Assembly (NCBI GenBank): GCA_003586115.2
Contig: QVOM02000029.1
Coordinates: forward strand, 26,661,712 to 26,725,711
From: Salvator merianae
Taxonomy: Eukaryota > Chordata > Lepidosauria > Squamata > Teiidae
Direction: 5' to 3'
DNA: 64,000 nt
Of the stretch, positions 46,795 through 58,545 are shown piece after piece. A model generated the notes under the pieces. That model worked only from the letters and a program-made list of their open reading frames with translations, was not told the DNA's origin and ran no database searches. A program made the translations under genes and the position numbers. The number at the start of each line of letters is the position of its first letter. Within the stretch, counting starts at the first letter, position 1.

Positions 46795-47376
46795 GGGCAT
46801 TTTCGCACATACCATAGTGGAACGGTTTAATTGGCAGGCTTCAGGCCGGTGAAGATGGAGTCCATTGAGTGCTATACGCACTTTCCAGCAATGGAAATGA
46901 CTCCAATCTGACCAGCAGAGGGAGCAGTGCAAATGGGAATCCACTAGGCAGGAAGTGAGGTCACAAATCACAGAGGCTTGAATGCGAACATAGAGCTAGT
47001 AATCTGAAACATAGAGCTACTACTTCAAAGTTAGAGCAGCTCCTTTCAGAGCTGTCTTTGAAATGGCAGCCGGGGTGTGAAGCCGAAAGGACAAACTGGG
47101 TTGCAAAGCGGTGGACAGCACCTGCACGGCCCCGCCAGCCCCTCCCCGCCAGCATTTCGAAACAGGAAGCAGTGTGAATGCACCTCCCCCCATCTGCACT
47201 TGATCGCGTAGGTCAGAATCAGGACAGCAAATTACTCGTCCTGCCTTCCCCAGCTTCAGGTGAGTATCAGGTGCAGCTCAGTGCAATTCAGGACTGCTGG
47301 GGCTGTTTAGTGAGTGCAGACGCACTTGACTACTGAAAGAACAAAAATGTTCTTCTCGCGAAGTGCGAAAACGGCC
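46795..47376. mobile_element. 582-bp MITE, family D
   Basis: Ends are GGGCATTTTCGCAC and GTGCGAAAACGGCC; flanking triplets are TTT and ATT. The element is homologous to 10792-11372 in inverse orientation along most of its length. It is followed within 20 bp by a family C half-element. Confidence 0.75.
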
Positions 47377-47392
47377 ATTACTTCCCTGCTTT

Positions 47393-47449
47393 ACTTTGGA
47401 ATATCCAAATATAGTGGAATAAGTAAGCGACATCTAGATATAGCCCTAG
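47393..47449. mobile_element. Right half of a family C MITE
   Basis: GGAATATCCAAATATAGTGG, then AATAAGTAAGCGACATCTAG, corresponds to the right arm of 30595-30732 (GGAATATCCAACATAGTGG, AATAAATTAAGTGATGTCTGG). The left arm is missing. Confidence 0.6.
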
Positions 47450-48029
47450 TAAAATGTTCAGAATGGGTCTCCTTTTTCCTTCCCCCCTCCCCAAAATACT
47501 GTAGTATTTCAAGTTTACTTCAGTGAACCTTTTCTGTATTTTTCAATAACTGTACCTATCCAAAAAAGCAATTCTTTGCACTGTTTATTCAATTGGTGAT
47601 GTTGTACTGAAATGCGTGCCATCAAACTGTGCAGCATTAAGCCACTGCTGTCTTGTTCATACATTAATCATCACAAAGCAAGAGATGTAAATCATGCAAG
47701 ACAGTCAGCTTATGATTTCTCACTTTAAGCTTCAGTAATGTTTGGTACCTTCTTGGGATCTTTGTCCCAAGAAGCCCTTCAGATAAAGAATTGTCCCCTG
47801 CTTGCCCTTCAAACAGAGGGCTGCCTTCTATGAAGTAGGAAACCTGACCAAGCTAAAAAATAGCAATAAAGAGCTGTTGCTGTGAAGTTTCCATTCAGTG
47901 TGATAAAGGGATGAACAGGAAATGTCCATGGAAATCAGCCATTTTCTGTCTGTTCCTTAAATGACATTGGGCAGAAGGTATTCCAGGTAAGTAATGCCTG
48001 CTGTCATGGTCACTCGTTTTAGCAGTAGA
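47450..48029. other. No gene seen
   Basis: No supported feature. Confidence 0.5.
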
Positions 48030-48430
48030 TGGCCACTTCCGCATTTGTGGGGGCTGGACCGTTCCATATGGAACTGTACCTACTGTGAGGGCTCTGATGG
48101 CCAGGAATGAAATTTCCTGGCTTTGGAGCCCTAGGGGACCACTTCAGCGGTGCAAGTTTATACATCACTAAAATCAATCCCCCTACTAAACCAGAACAAG
48201 TAGGTTTGTGCCTTTCCACACATCTCCCTGTTCCATTCCAGTGGCACCTTGACTACCATTAAACTTTTTACAAAAGACCACCTAGACCAGAATATGTTCT
48301 GCCCAGTTCATACAAAATGGCCTAGCAGGGGACATGGACTTTCTGATCTGCACCAGAGTGTGGAAGAGAGAAACCCAGAAGTGAACTAGGTCATGCACTG
48401 GATCCGGCTACTGGCCAGTACACAAAGGCA
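48030..48430. mobile_element. Family G MITE, ends uncertain
   Basis: TGGCCACTTCCGCAT at 48030-48044 resembles the left end of 30025-30555. The segment 48290-48390 aligns in reverse with 12398-12490. Internal words (CTTTGGAGCCCTAGGGGACC at about 48120) recur in the 10328 and 30025 elements. Alternative right limits lie at about 48376 and 48430. Confidence 0.5.
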
Positions 48431-49141
48431 CAAAGAGTCAGAAGAGAGCAGCAAGTGCCCTTGGGCTGTTTTTCACAATTCGTGTGAAAGACCCCTGAGA
48501 AGCACTTTCTGCCCTCTAAGGCAGGCTACTGGGCCAAAGAATGTGGCAACATGTGGGCTCTGTGCCCTGCAGGCCCTTTCCAGGCAGCTTTTTCCAGCAA
48601 TGCATACACAGATTCAGGTATGTAATCCAGAAAAAATTAAATAAAATCTTGTGTTCGTAATCCCATATTGATTTCGGATTTAGCTATGGAACAGATGCCA
48701 GGATTTGCAGAGCTTCATTTCTGCCAGCAGTTTGTTTTGGTATGTAATTGGAACAGCTTCTTTGCATACTATTCACAATGCACTGGCCAACAATGTTTGT
48801 AATGTTGTCCGCACACTACTGCAGGCCCTTGCCAACAAAATTAAAGACAGGAATTCTCCAGCTGCAATCATGAAGGCAGGGGAGGTTGCCTCTCCCCCAC
48901 AGCCATCAAGATTGGCTGCCTTCAAGGCAGCTCCACCCCCCAGATCTTGATGCAAGGTGAGGCAGCCTTCCTCACCACCACTGAGTTTGAAGCTGAGGAT
49001 ACCCTGGCTGTGATCTTGACAGCAGGGAAGATCACTGAACACAGGAAATGACCCCATGGACCATTTGTTGTATTTGATGCCAGCTGCCGAGGAGATCAGT
49101 ATTAAATCCTGCTTATGTTTCTAAATTGCTGCTGCATTTCC
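48431..49141. other. No gene seen
   Basis: No supported feature. Confidence 0.5.
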
Positions 49142-49162
49142 AGGTATTTATACCTTGCTGCA

Positions 49163-49701
49163 TTTTTTTTGTTTCAATAATTTTATTATGAAGTTTAAGT
49201 TAACTCACAATACAAATTATTAATTACCACAATGAAGAGTACATGCCTTGCAATTACAACAATTCACTTTTACTACAGATTTTTCCTGATCCAATCAAAT
49301 GTATCTATATTGGTTAGATATTCCACTTTCAGCTTTTGCATCCCTATCCAAATACGATCCCAGAGTATCTTTGTTCGATCACCAGACAATATCCTTTTCA
49401 TCTTTCCAATTCTGCTAGCAATAAAGTTGTCGATCAAAACCTCCCATAGTACCCTGTACCTATTTTACCAACAAATTCTTCCCTGACTTCCAGTTCTGTG
49501 TAATTACTATTTGTGCTGCATTGATCATGATTAATAACTTATTAAATATTCCAACATTTTCAACTTTGTACAGATTCAGAAGACAAAGTTTCCTGTTTAA
49601 TTTGATTCTGATTCCAAAAATATTTAATTTGTATTCTTTGGGGCTTAGGTATAAACAATATGATAGCTTCCATCCAGGATGGTAGTATCTTCCCCATTGA
49701 T
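49163..49701 (-). pseudogene. 5'-truncated L1 3' fragment, minus strand
   Basis: On the minus strand the fragment ends in an A-rich tail (T8 plus TTTCAATAA at 49163-49180 on the plus strand). A 97-codon frame contains L1-ORF2-like C-terminal residues such as KLCLLNLYKVENVGIFNK. Flanks 49142-49162 and 49702-49722 match at 18 of 21 positions and begin AGGTA; this is an eroded target duplication. The divergence indicates an older copy than the L1 at 18553. Confidence 0.75.
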
Positions 49702-49722
49702 AGGTACTTATACTTTGTTGCA

Positions 49723-50391
49723 ATGAAGTGCTGAAAACCCCAGAAAATATCAAGGGAATTAGAACATCTCTTTATAGAAGTCACTAGTCAAAATTCACGC
49801 ATATTTGTACTAGTTCTGTTGACTTAATTTTGCATGCTACTCATCCATCTCACAGGAGTGTTGAAAAGACAAAAGCAGAACAAAATGCCATAAAATGAAT
49901 AAATGAATAAATGTTTATTGGGTAACACTCATAATCAGCTCTTCCGATCTACCCACGCTTAATGATTTCTTAGATATCCAAATCTGTGCACTTCATTTCT
50001 GCTTAGACAATTTTGAATTGTTCAGAGTCCATGCTTCTTACATTCTATATTTCAGTTTGTACTGAGGACCTCCTTCCTTGCGGGGTGGGGGGAATCAACT
50101 CTTGACAATATAACCTAACTCAATGGTACAGTAAATATTTACACAGCTTTCTAGAGAACAGCATGGCAATAGTTTGATATTACCTTCCTTTAAGAAGCTG
50201 GTGGGAGTTTGCTTTTAACTTTCCCTTCTAGTTTTGATTTTGATGTTTCTTCTCACATGACTTCAGAGCCCCACTTGTACACAATCCTACCAGGGATTAC
50301 TTTTACCTTCACACCTCCTCCTCTGACCTTACTGGCAAGTGTTTATCTACCAGAAGAATGTGGTCCTGTTTGTGTAGCATTCAGAGTCACT
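49723..50391. other. No gene seen
   Basis: No supported feature. Confidence 0.5.
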
Positions 50392-50987
50392 GAGTCTGTT
50401 TGTGCTTGCTGCTAGCCAAGTGTGTCTGCACCTTGCAGAGGCCCAAGTGGCCGGGAACAGGCTACAGCCACTCCCAATTGCAGATACCTGATAGTCACCT
50501 CCTGGTAAGGTGCATTCACGCCTACCTAGTGGTTAAGCTTCCAGGCCAGCACAATGCGTTGATTATGCCTGCATGATTGATTGATCACGCATGTGTGATG
50601 GGGCAATCAGGCTACACAATGCCCAATCAGGCCACGCAATGCCTGATCAGGCCCACACCTGATCCTCACCATGGCAGCGTCCAGGAAGCATCTGACCACT
50701 GTGATGGCAACCAGCAGGCATGCACGGGCATGATCCACCAATCACGCCTGTGCAGACCTGCATGCTGTGTGGGCTTGCTGGTTGCCATGGCAGTAGCCAG
50801 ACACTTCCCAGCCAATACCATGGTGAGATTCGGGCACAGCTACTGGCATCCACACTGCAAATGCCAATAGCTGGCTTCTGGTGCAGTTTCCAGCCATGCA
50901 GCACAGACAGTGTCCATGCTGCATGGTCTATTCCATATTAGAATGGGATTATTATCCCATTCTTACGTGGAAAGTGTGAAAAGGCCC
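50392..50987. mobile_element. 596-bp MITE, family B
   Basis: The left end GAGTCTGTTTGTGC and right end GTGTGAAAAGGCCC are diverged inverted repeats; flanking triplets are ACT and ATT. The subterminal TTAGAATGGGATTATTATCC palindrome near the right end corresponds to the left end of 34267-34557. The interior aligns with 28418-29087 in the same orientation. Confidence 0.7.
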
Positions 50988-53455
50988 ATTTTTATCTGCC
51001 AAGCCATCCCACCATGAAAATGGAGTAATTTCCAAGGGAAGCCTTGAGGGCTGCCACCTTTCAACAAGGAAAATTGAGGATAGTGCACTAATTTGCTGTA
51101 TCAGAGAATATCCAAAGCCACATGTAATTAGAAATGTGTTCCCTCTTGAATATTCCATGTAACAATTTATGAAATTCTCCAGTTTCATACACAATTATAG
51201 CCCCATGATTGTGCTAAAGCCTGATTATGGACCATGCCCTAAAACCCATCTAGACATGGTTCAATGTGGCCCACCTGCATTTGTGGGCACCTAGGCAGTT
51301 GTGTAATTCTCAGAATCCTGTTTTGGCAGAGCAGAAATAAAATTGCTACCATAATGCTCAGAAATGAAATCAAAAGCTCAGTCCAAGATAGAGCCTTTAA
51401 GGCCTCTCTGGATGGAATTAAGAAGGTAAGAGATTGTGTGCTACTCAATGGATAGAGAAAGGTGTCTAAACTTTGTGCAAAAGGCAGAATGAGGAGGAAA
51501 TGCTCTGAGCAGAAAGCAGAAAATTCATATCTCCCAGTAAGTCATTTTAAGGGTTCAGATTTTTCTATGGATGGCAAGGAAGAAATCTAGCTATCACATG
51601 GTTGTTGTGTTTAGAGCACTATTATTATTATTATTATTATCATCATCATCATCATCATCACCATTATCATCATCATTATTATTTTGAACAAATTACATAA
51701 CAATCAACCATGTGTGAACAACAAACAAATATTGGTCCACATAAACTAAGTTACAGTTATATTAACAAGCTGTTCCATGTCCCCTCCCATCTCATCTCCT
51801 CTTCCAGCATATCTGAAAAGAGACTGAAAGTTTTGGTTTCAATTCTGGATTTTTTTGTATTCAAAGGGAGGCCATTCTGTGTCTGGAGGGGAGAGGCATG
51901 AAAGTCTGCTTCCTTTTTTTCTGCAGAATCCTTTCACTGATTCAGACTATCTTCTATGCAGATTATCACAACACTGAGTCAGTTTCTGCTGCAAGAAATG
52001 GATCCAGATGAAGGGTTGTAAGGAAAAAGGACTGGCCCACACCGGACCAGGGAGGACCCCATCTGTGCTACCTCCACCGAGATGAGCATTTGTGGATCTC
52101 CTTGCCTGGTAAAAGTTAAGCTTCAGCATGGTGGGAGGGGGTGCTCCACCACCCCCTCAGTGCTCCCCCTACCATGTCCCTCACCGTTGCAATCCTGCAG
52201 CAACCCCCATCACACCACCACCACATTGAAATTTACCTTTTACCAGGCAAATGGGATCCATTCCAGGCTGAAAAATACCAGTGTTTCCTGTCTGTCCTTG
52301 AATGGGCATGACCACAGCCTGATAAAGGAGATGAGAAGGGATCGTAGGCTAGTCTTAGGACCCATCTACACATCACTTTTAATCCAGCTTCAGCCCACCT
52401 TCAGAGGGGGAGAATACATCAGCAAAGTGACAAGCCATTTTCTTTCCACACTACCTAATCCCAAGGTGGATTTCCTGAGTTAGATAATGCCAAAAGAAAA
52501 CATGTCACTTGTCCCTCAGACAGCCTTTTTCTGCAGTCATTTGAATGGAGCCAATGAGCCGACCAACTCAGACATTGAGCAATAGCAGAAACAACTGGAG
52601 ATGACCAAAATAGTGAAAAGTTTTCCAAAAGGCAGAAAAGGTCTCCCAAGAATGATGAATAGATGGCAGACCTTTTTGCCTCGAGGGAGGGATAAAAGCT
52701 GCCTAACTAAAATTCTCTTCCCTTCTGAATGACAGTCTGCAGGTCCCAAGCATTCTGAGAGTTGCTTATCATGTTAGAAGGATCATGAATATTTGAAACC
52801 TGCTGTCATTCTCAGCTGAACAAGGAGAAATGAGACTCATAGAGCAGCTAAATGGAACTGAGGCCAAGGGAAAGTCTACTAAAAGGGGGAGGGAAATAGT
52901 TAAAACCTCCTACATTGCTTCAGAGGGGAGTAAGGAAGAGTTCGTTTTATGTCATGAGGCAGAGTTGTGACAAGCTGCAGCTTCTAGAAAAGACAGAACT
53001 TTTACCATTCCTGGGAACCTTTTGATATCTAATATTCAGAAAACAAAAAAGCTCTTGCTTCTGCCTCATTAAGATACAGAATAAATATGAGAATACGCTT
53101 TCCCCCCTGGAGATCTGATTGATATTACTGTAGATAATGTAGTATATATACATTATACATTACCCTAGGGAGGAACAGTCATTCCTCATCCCAAAATAGC
53201 ATTACATTTTTCAATTGCAAGATAAAATCTTTTGTCTTCCAGGCCCTGGTACCCATGTGAGCACATATACATAAACAAAATATGCCCACTGGCATCATGA
53301 GTACTTAGAGAAACAGACAAGGCTAAGCCAAAAAAGTCTCTTGATATTTCCATTCTCTAGAACATAGTCAAGTCCTGAAGTATCAGTCACTGTGGATGAA
53401 AACAAAGTTGTTCTTAAAAGATCGACTGAATTCCTACACATGTCATGTTGACTTA
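50988..53455. other. No gene seen; partial MITE and compound microsatellite
   Basis: A compound (TTA)n(TCA)n tract lies at 51620-51684. GGACCCATCTACAC at 52358-52371, preceded by TTA, starts a family H half-element running to about 52500. The remainder is unremarkable. Confidence 0.55.
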
Positions 53456-53901
53456 GGCTGCCTCCAGACAGTGAGAGGAAATTGCAGGATCTTGTTTAGA
53501 CCTCACAACTGACTCTTGCAATCCTGGCAAGCCTGGGTCCTTAGCTGTCTGAGAGCTTGCTCGTGCGATGGTATGGTGCATACTTCTGGGTATTTCAATG
53601 ATGCAAAATACCTAGAAGTGCATGATTGCACCCCCAATGCATGTTTGGTGGTCATTTTTCATCCAGTGCATGGGCAGTGGCCATTCCCACCAACATGGGT
53701 CCCAGAAGCAAGTGTCCAACAGGTAAGCCCGTATAGCTATTTCGGGAAAACCTGGGTTGGGAGTTGATTTTCCCAGAATAGCAATACTGCGGGATTTCAC
53801 CCGTATATCCTGGAGCTATGTTCGGGTTGCCATGGATACATGTGGCAATCCCAATATAGTTCTGAGGTAATTCCACATTTTACGCCTGTCTAGATGCAGC
53901 T
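53456..53901. mobile_element. 446-bp MITE with TTA target duplication, family I
   Basis: The left end GGCTGCCTCCAGAC and right end GTCTAGATGCAGCT are inverted repeats, flanked by TTA at 53453-53455 and 53902-53904. The terminal sequence resembles family C (GGCTGCATCCAGAC) although the interior differs. A solitary left end of the same type lies at 57804. Confidence 0.8.
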
Positions 53902-54123
53902 TTACTTTCTGTTAAGGATTTACTTCCTGAGAAGTGGGTATAGGATTGCATTTGCAGTTTAATTCTAGGAAATGCTACAGGAGCATGACTATTTGCTCCT
54001 AATAATGCACAAATAAAATTTATGTTGCCCTTCCTTGAGAAAAATACTGAGCAGACCTCTTGGTCATTCATATGCATTTGATACTGCTTCCTGGATCATT
54101 CTGAGAGCCAGTGGAGTTCAAAG

Positions 54124-54255
54124 ATGCACCCAGACGTCACTTATTCTGCTATGTTTGGATATTTCAGAATAGAGCAAGGATATTCCAGAATATCCATGCT
54201 TTATTTCAGAATATTAAAATGCAGCAAAATAAGCAAGTGATGTCTGGATGCAGCC
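54124..54255. mobile_element. 132-bp palindromic MITE, family C, diverged
   Basis: Left ATGCACCCAGACGTCACTTA and right AAGTGATGTCTGGATGCAGC are inverted, with AAG at 54121-54123 and 54256-54258. The arms have diverged from each other, unlike the perfect copy at 30595-30732, so this copy is older. Two terminal bases at the left end seem to be missing. Confidence 0.75.
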
Positions 54256-55104
54256 AAGACATTTGTACAGTTCTCTAGAAAGAATGCAATCAAACTAAAT
54301 ACTAGATTAACTCAGACCATTCTGTTTCTAGCTCAGTTGGTGCCATTCACTTTGAGAGAACTGGTCGCCATGGTTCTGGTCCAGCAGCAGCAGCAATATG
54401 GATGGACAATCCCTGCTTCATACTTTGGGATCTGTCCTTCTGTTGGAAATTCCACCCACCCTTATCCATGATGGGCAATGCATACATCGTTCCTACATTG
54501 TGTCTGGTATGCAAAGGCAGAGCTGAGCATCATAGAGTCCAGATTTAGCATCGCAGGACGCTCCCTGGCCTTGCAACACCAGAAATGGCATGGAAGTGCC
54601 ATACCTGGACTGTTCCTGCTGCCACAGTACACTTGTGGAATGTTTTTAACCAGTCCACAGCTGAACCAGAACAGGAGGTCTTAGGATGCTTCTGAAATGC
54701 TTCAGCAGATCACACATGTGGAAGAAGCAGTCCAACAATCCACTTGCTCCAGTATTCCAGGTAAGTGTAAATGTCTCAACTACAAGTTATATCTATTCAA
54801 TGCTTGTTTCCACAATCAGTTTCCAGTGAAAGGATGGGAAATGGGCACATTCTCCTTCTGCTCAGCTGAGTCCTTTGGAGTAGAAGATGCGAATTCAGGC
54901 CAGCCTGTTGTTGCCTCCATTCTGTGCAAGATGTATCTGTGATCCCATGGCTCCTTATTTAGTTCTAGAGTGCTCAACTGGAATGAAAGTCAATGGCAAT
55001 TGGAGAGCAGCAGTGGCTAAAGTTTCTGGGAAGATTAGAGAGAGATGACAGGATTCACACACACACACATGCAAAACGGATCATTAACTTTGGAAATTCA
55101 CTGC
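54256..55104. other. No gene seen; relative of the 62973 MITE
   Basis: About 54375-54765 shares ordered words with 62973-63442, for example TTTTTAACCAGTCCACAGC versus TTTTTAAGCTGTCCACAGC, and AGCAGTCCAACAATCCAC versus GTGATCCAGCAATCCAC. The termini are not recognisable. Confidence 0.5.
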
Positions 55105-55350
55105 TACAAGATTTGGTATGCTACCATCTTGGATAGCTTCAAACGAGGACAAATTCATGGAAGACAGGGCCATGGGGGTTCTGATGGCTATGTGACTTCA
55201 TGGAGGCATATGCCTCTAAAGGCAAGCTGCTAAGAGATTTGTAAGTCAAGCAAAGTGGGTACCTGTGCCCTGATTGTGAGCTTCCATATGCAACTGGAGG
55301 CCACTGTGAGAACAGCCGCTCCTCTAAATAGGTCACATATCTGATTTAGC
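55105..55350 (+). repeat. SINE-like dispersed repeat, copy 3
   Basis: Contains ACAAATTCATGGAAGACAGG, GATGGCTATGTGACTTCATG, then GGAGGCATATGCCTCTAAAG and GGCCACTGTGAGAACAG. It is collinear with copies 1 and 2, and the middle part is the best preserved of the three. Confidence 0.7.
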
Positions 55351-55554
55351 AGAACATACATTTCTTATATATGGTCCTTCTGATGTTGGTAAACTATCCA
55401 CTCCTATCTTTCTTTTTCAATGGTCAATCTTGCTTGGGCTCATGAGAATGGCATTTTTGCAAGAACTAGAAGACCATACTTTGGCCAGGACTAACAGAAG
55501 TTGACCACACCTTTCATTTTTTCCTGTATGGGGGGTTGAATCTACAGCTTATGC

Positions 55555-56340
55555 CTGGTTGCACTGGTAGACCAAAAAAATAAAATGCTCTTGTCAAACC
55601 AGGACAGGCCATATGGACAAGGCCTTCCCATTAATGGCACCAGACTGTGGAACAGCTTCCCCAAGAGGTTCATCTGGTACAATCCCTATGCCCTTTCTGT
55701 ACAGGGCCTTGATCTTCCATGGTCATCTTTCTAAGCTTCATAGATCTGCACATTAATGTTCCATTGCTGGCAAATTTCTCTGCTTTAGACGGAGCATAAT
55801 CCCAATCAGGAGGTTCCTGATCGGGAATGCCAGAAGTCATGATAAAACATAACTACTGGCAGACCAGAGAGCCCTGATCCTGAATGAGGAGGCATGACAG
55901 GCAGATAGCATGGCTCCACATTTGTGACTGCCAGGACAGAGGACATAATTTAGGGATACACCAAAGCACACAATCAAAATGTGACCCCTAGTGCCTTTGA
56001 GGCTAGGAATTTTGGGGCCATGGCATTGGCTAGGAACTTCAGATCATGGTGTTGATTGATCTGGACCAGTGCCATCGTGTAGACAGTGCTAATCCCATCC
56101 ACACCTTTCTCCAATCAGAATCAGCAGACCTGGCTGCTCCAGACCCACTGATTCCTATCATGGTCTTTCAGTGCAGAAAGCCCCCATGTTCTTTTAGTCA
56201 TCAGCTGAAGATCTTACTCATCCAAGATTTTTAATTGCATATAGCTGGGATTTAAATTTGATTTGAACTTTGCTGTTTTAAAAAACTCTAAATTGTGCTT
56301 GTGATTCCAATTATTTAATCCCTTTACGAACTGCCCAGAG
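55555..56340 (+). pseudogene. L2/CR1-like ORF2 C-terminus, split by a MITE
   Basis: Near 55625-55690 the plus strand encodes GTRLWNSFPKRF, matching the conserved L2/CR1 C-terminal segment (family form APRLWNSLP). The frame resumes after the MITE at 55689-56185 with SHQLKILLIQDF near 56196-56232 (family form F-R-x-LKT-LF). The fragment is therefore one old LINE 3' end with a later DNA-element insertion. No intact ORF remains. Confidence 0.65.
55689..56185. mobile_element. About 497-bp MITE, family F, inserted in the L2 fragment
   Basis: The left end TGCCCTTTCTGTAC (55689-55702) and right end GTGCAGAAAGCCCC (56171-56184) are inverted repeats. The triplets just outside differ whichever boundary is chosen (CTA/CAT, or TAT/CAT with the left end one base later). 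The right part matches 46099-46433 in reverse orientation. Confidence 0.6.
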
Positions 56341-57803
56341 GATTCTGGCCATGAGGCAGCCACCCAAGTCAGAAGACAGCCAGTTAATAAAAACAAAGTG
56401 GAAATAAATGGGCTATCCTTGAAACACTCATGCATTTGCACATGCAAATGAACACACATATATACCTGTGCGCATCATAAATCACATGCAAAAAGCTATC
56501 ATTCCAACTAAGCACTCTTCCTCCTTCTTCCCAAATTGGGGCATAGGAGCTTCTGGCAGGGGATGTTCACTGTGGACTAATTAACCCACATAGAAAAGTG
56601 AGAAGAGGAACTTCCCATCTGTTGCAGATGCCTTCTCGAAATTTTGGCCAATTTTCCATCTGCCCATGCTTCCTTTGCCATCCATTCATCACAGTCAATC
56701 CCACTCCAAATCATGAAAGCTGCTATTTTCCACATAAGGATCTCTCTTTATCAAAGGACCATCTGCTGCTCCAAGACTGGAGACTTGCCTTCTCCTCATA
56801 TTTAAAAAGAGTAAGGGCTTTTTCACTGTAATGTTTAGCCCTACAAAAATGCAACTTGAACCATTCCACCATTAGATATAAAATATTGGTCAGGCAACAG
56901 AATAACTCCAGTTGTGTAATTTAAACTGGAAAGGGAATATGAAGTGTAGGGTTATTTAATTACACATAAAAAGCCACGCAAATTCAATTAGAATCTCCTT
57001 ATTACCAACTGAACTCATGCTGGGAAGAAGGAAAGCATTAGCTGAGCAACTAAACAAGCCCATGAACAGTAAAATCTAGGGAGATGCCATGCAGAGACAA
57101 CGTATTTATTACAACTATGTGTTAGTTAATCTTGGATGCATGGCTCAAATGTAATGACCTAAAGGCAATGCAGTGTACATCGTCATTTTGTGTGCTTTTT
57201 AACAGGTACCATTTGGTGTCATATGGCTGTTTCAGCATTATGATGAACAAAAATTTTATTGGCCCCAATCTTTCTTCACTAGATCAGATGAAGATTCTGT
57301 GATGGTTCGTAATAGGGCACATTAAGCTGAAACTCAGTAGGATATCTAAGCTATCTTCAACCTCCAGATGAAAACATTTGGCAGAATATATCAGAGATAA
57401 TCAATGACAGGCATGAAAAGAAGTCAGTAAAGACCTATAAAGTTCAATGAAAGAAAGAAGACATACAAAAAGAGCATCTAGTAATTAGAAGAGACAAGTG
57501 GAAAAATAGATCAAGTCATGGGTCGCTATTTTAGTGCCATTCAAGGAGAAAGGCAACAGAAATTGCAGCAGTGATTATAAAATCAGACGCTAAAAAAAGA
57601 GACAAAAGGCATAAGATGTACAACACAAGAGCAAACATTTCATGCAAGTGTCCTTAGGGTAACCTCCATACAGAGGTGAGATATAGGTACTTGAGCAGCA
57701 GGAGTCCACACCCTGACTCTTGCCCTCCCAAACAAAAATTTCCTAGAATCAACATTTCCAGATAGGCCATTTAGTTAAGTCCCAGAAACAGTACGTCAGG
57801 TAA
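56341..57803. other. No gene seen
   Basis: No supported feature. Confidence 0.5.
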
Positions 57804-58273
57804 GGATGCCTCCAGACAGGGTGTAAAACGCGGGATTATCCCGGCACTCTGTTGGGATTGCCATACACACCCATGACAATCTCATCATATGCTATGAGAT
57901 GTCCTTATTAAATATGAACTTATGCACAAAGCATAAATATGAATTTATGCAGAAGGCATAAGCAACTTTGTGTCAGGCTGGGCACAAAAAGCATTGGGCC
58001 ATTATGACATACTGACAGTACAAGAAATGCACCAGCATGATTTTCAGAACCAGCATGGGGGCTGGCATAGAACAGGTTGTCCCAATGCAGACAACCTTGT
58101 TCCATTTATTCCAGCACAGGGCAGATCGTCCAGTGCTGGAACATGGAAGGTATGTGCAAATAGGTTTTATAAAGCAACAGCAGCAGCAACAATCATCTCT
58201 ATTACATTAGCAGCTTTCATGTTTTCAGCCATACAGAATCGAATATTCCATGTTAGAAAGTGTCAAAAGGCCC
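57804..58273. mobile_element. Two orphan MITE ends
   Basis: GGATGCCTCCAGAC at 57804-57817, preceded by TAA, starts a family I-like sequence with GGGTGTAAAACGCGGGATT, a reverse-orientation match to the right end of 53456-53901. GTGTCAAAAGGCCC at 58260-58273, preceded by a TTCCATGTTAGAA block, is a family B-type right end. They belong to different families, so this is probably two broken elements. The 146-codon ORF at 57970-58410 crosses these and the L2 tail and is rejected. Confidence 0.5.
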
Positions 58274-58289
58274 TCTGTCACCGAACACT

Positions 58290-58545
58290 GCGAGCAAGTG
58301 TGGAAAGGGCCCTTGATGAAAGTGTCCCTTCTTCGGTGGATCAAACACTTTCATTGTATACATTTAGATGTCTGTGGAAGACTTGCCTTTTTACCTTAGC
58401 CTTTTGCTAAAGAATCTCCTCACCCTTCCCTTTCAAGCACTGTTACTTATTGTTTTAGTACTTCATATTGGTTTTTTTGTCCTCTTGAGTATAGGGCAGG
58501 ATAGAAACACAAACAGAAAAATAAAATAAATATGGCAGTGTTATT
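58290..58545 (+). pseudogene. L2/CR1-like LINE 3' end
   Basis: The frame ends YTFRCLWKTCLFTLAFC at about 58357-58410, resembling the C-terminal F-R-x-LKT-LF of L2/CR1 ORF2. A 3' UTR with GGGCAGGATAGAAACACAAA and an A/T-rich tail (AAAATAAAATAAAT near 58519-58532) follows. Confidence 0.6.

Noticed and set aside
57970..58410. 146-codon plus-strand ORF
   Set aside because: It fuses MITE remnants with an L2-like C-terminus; it is a chance open frame.
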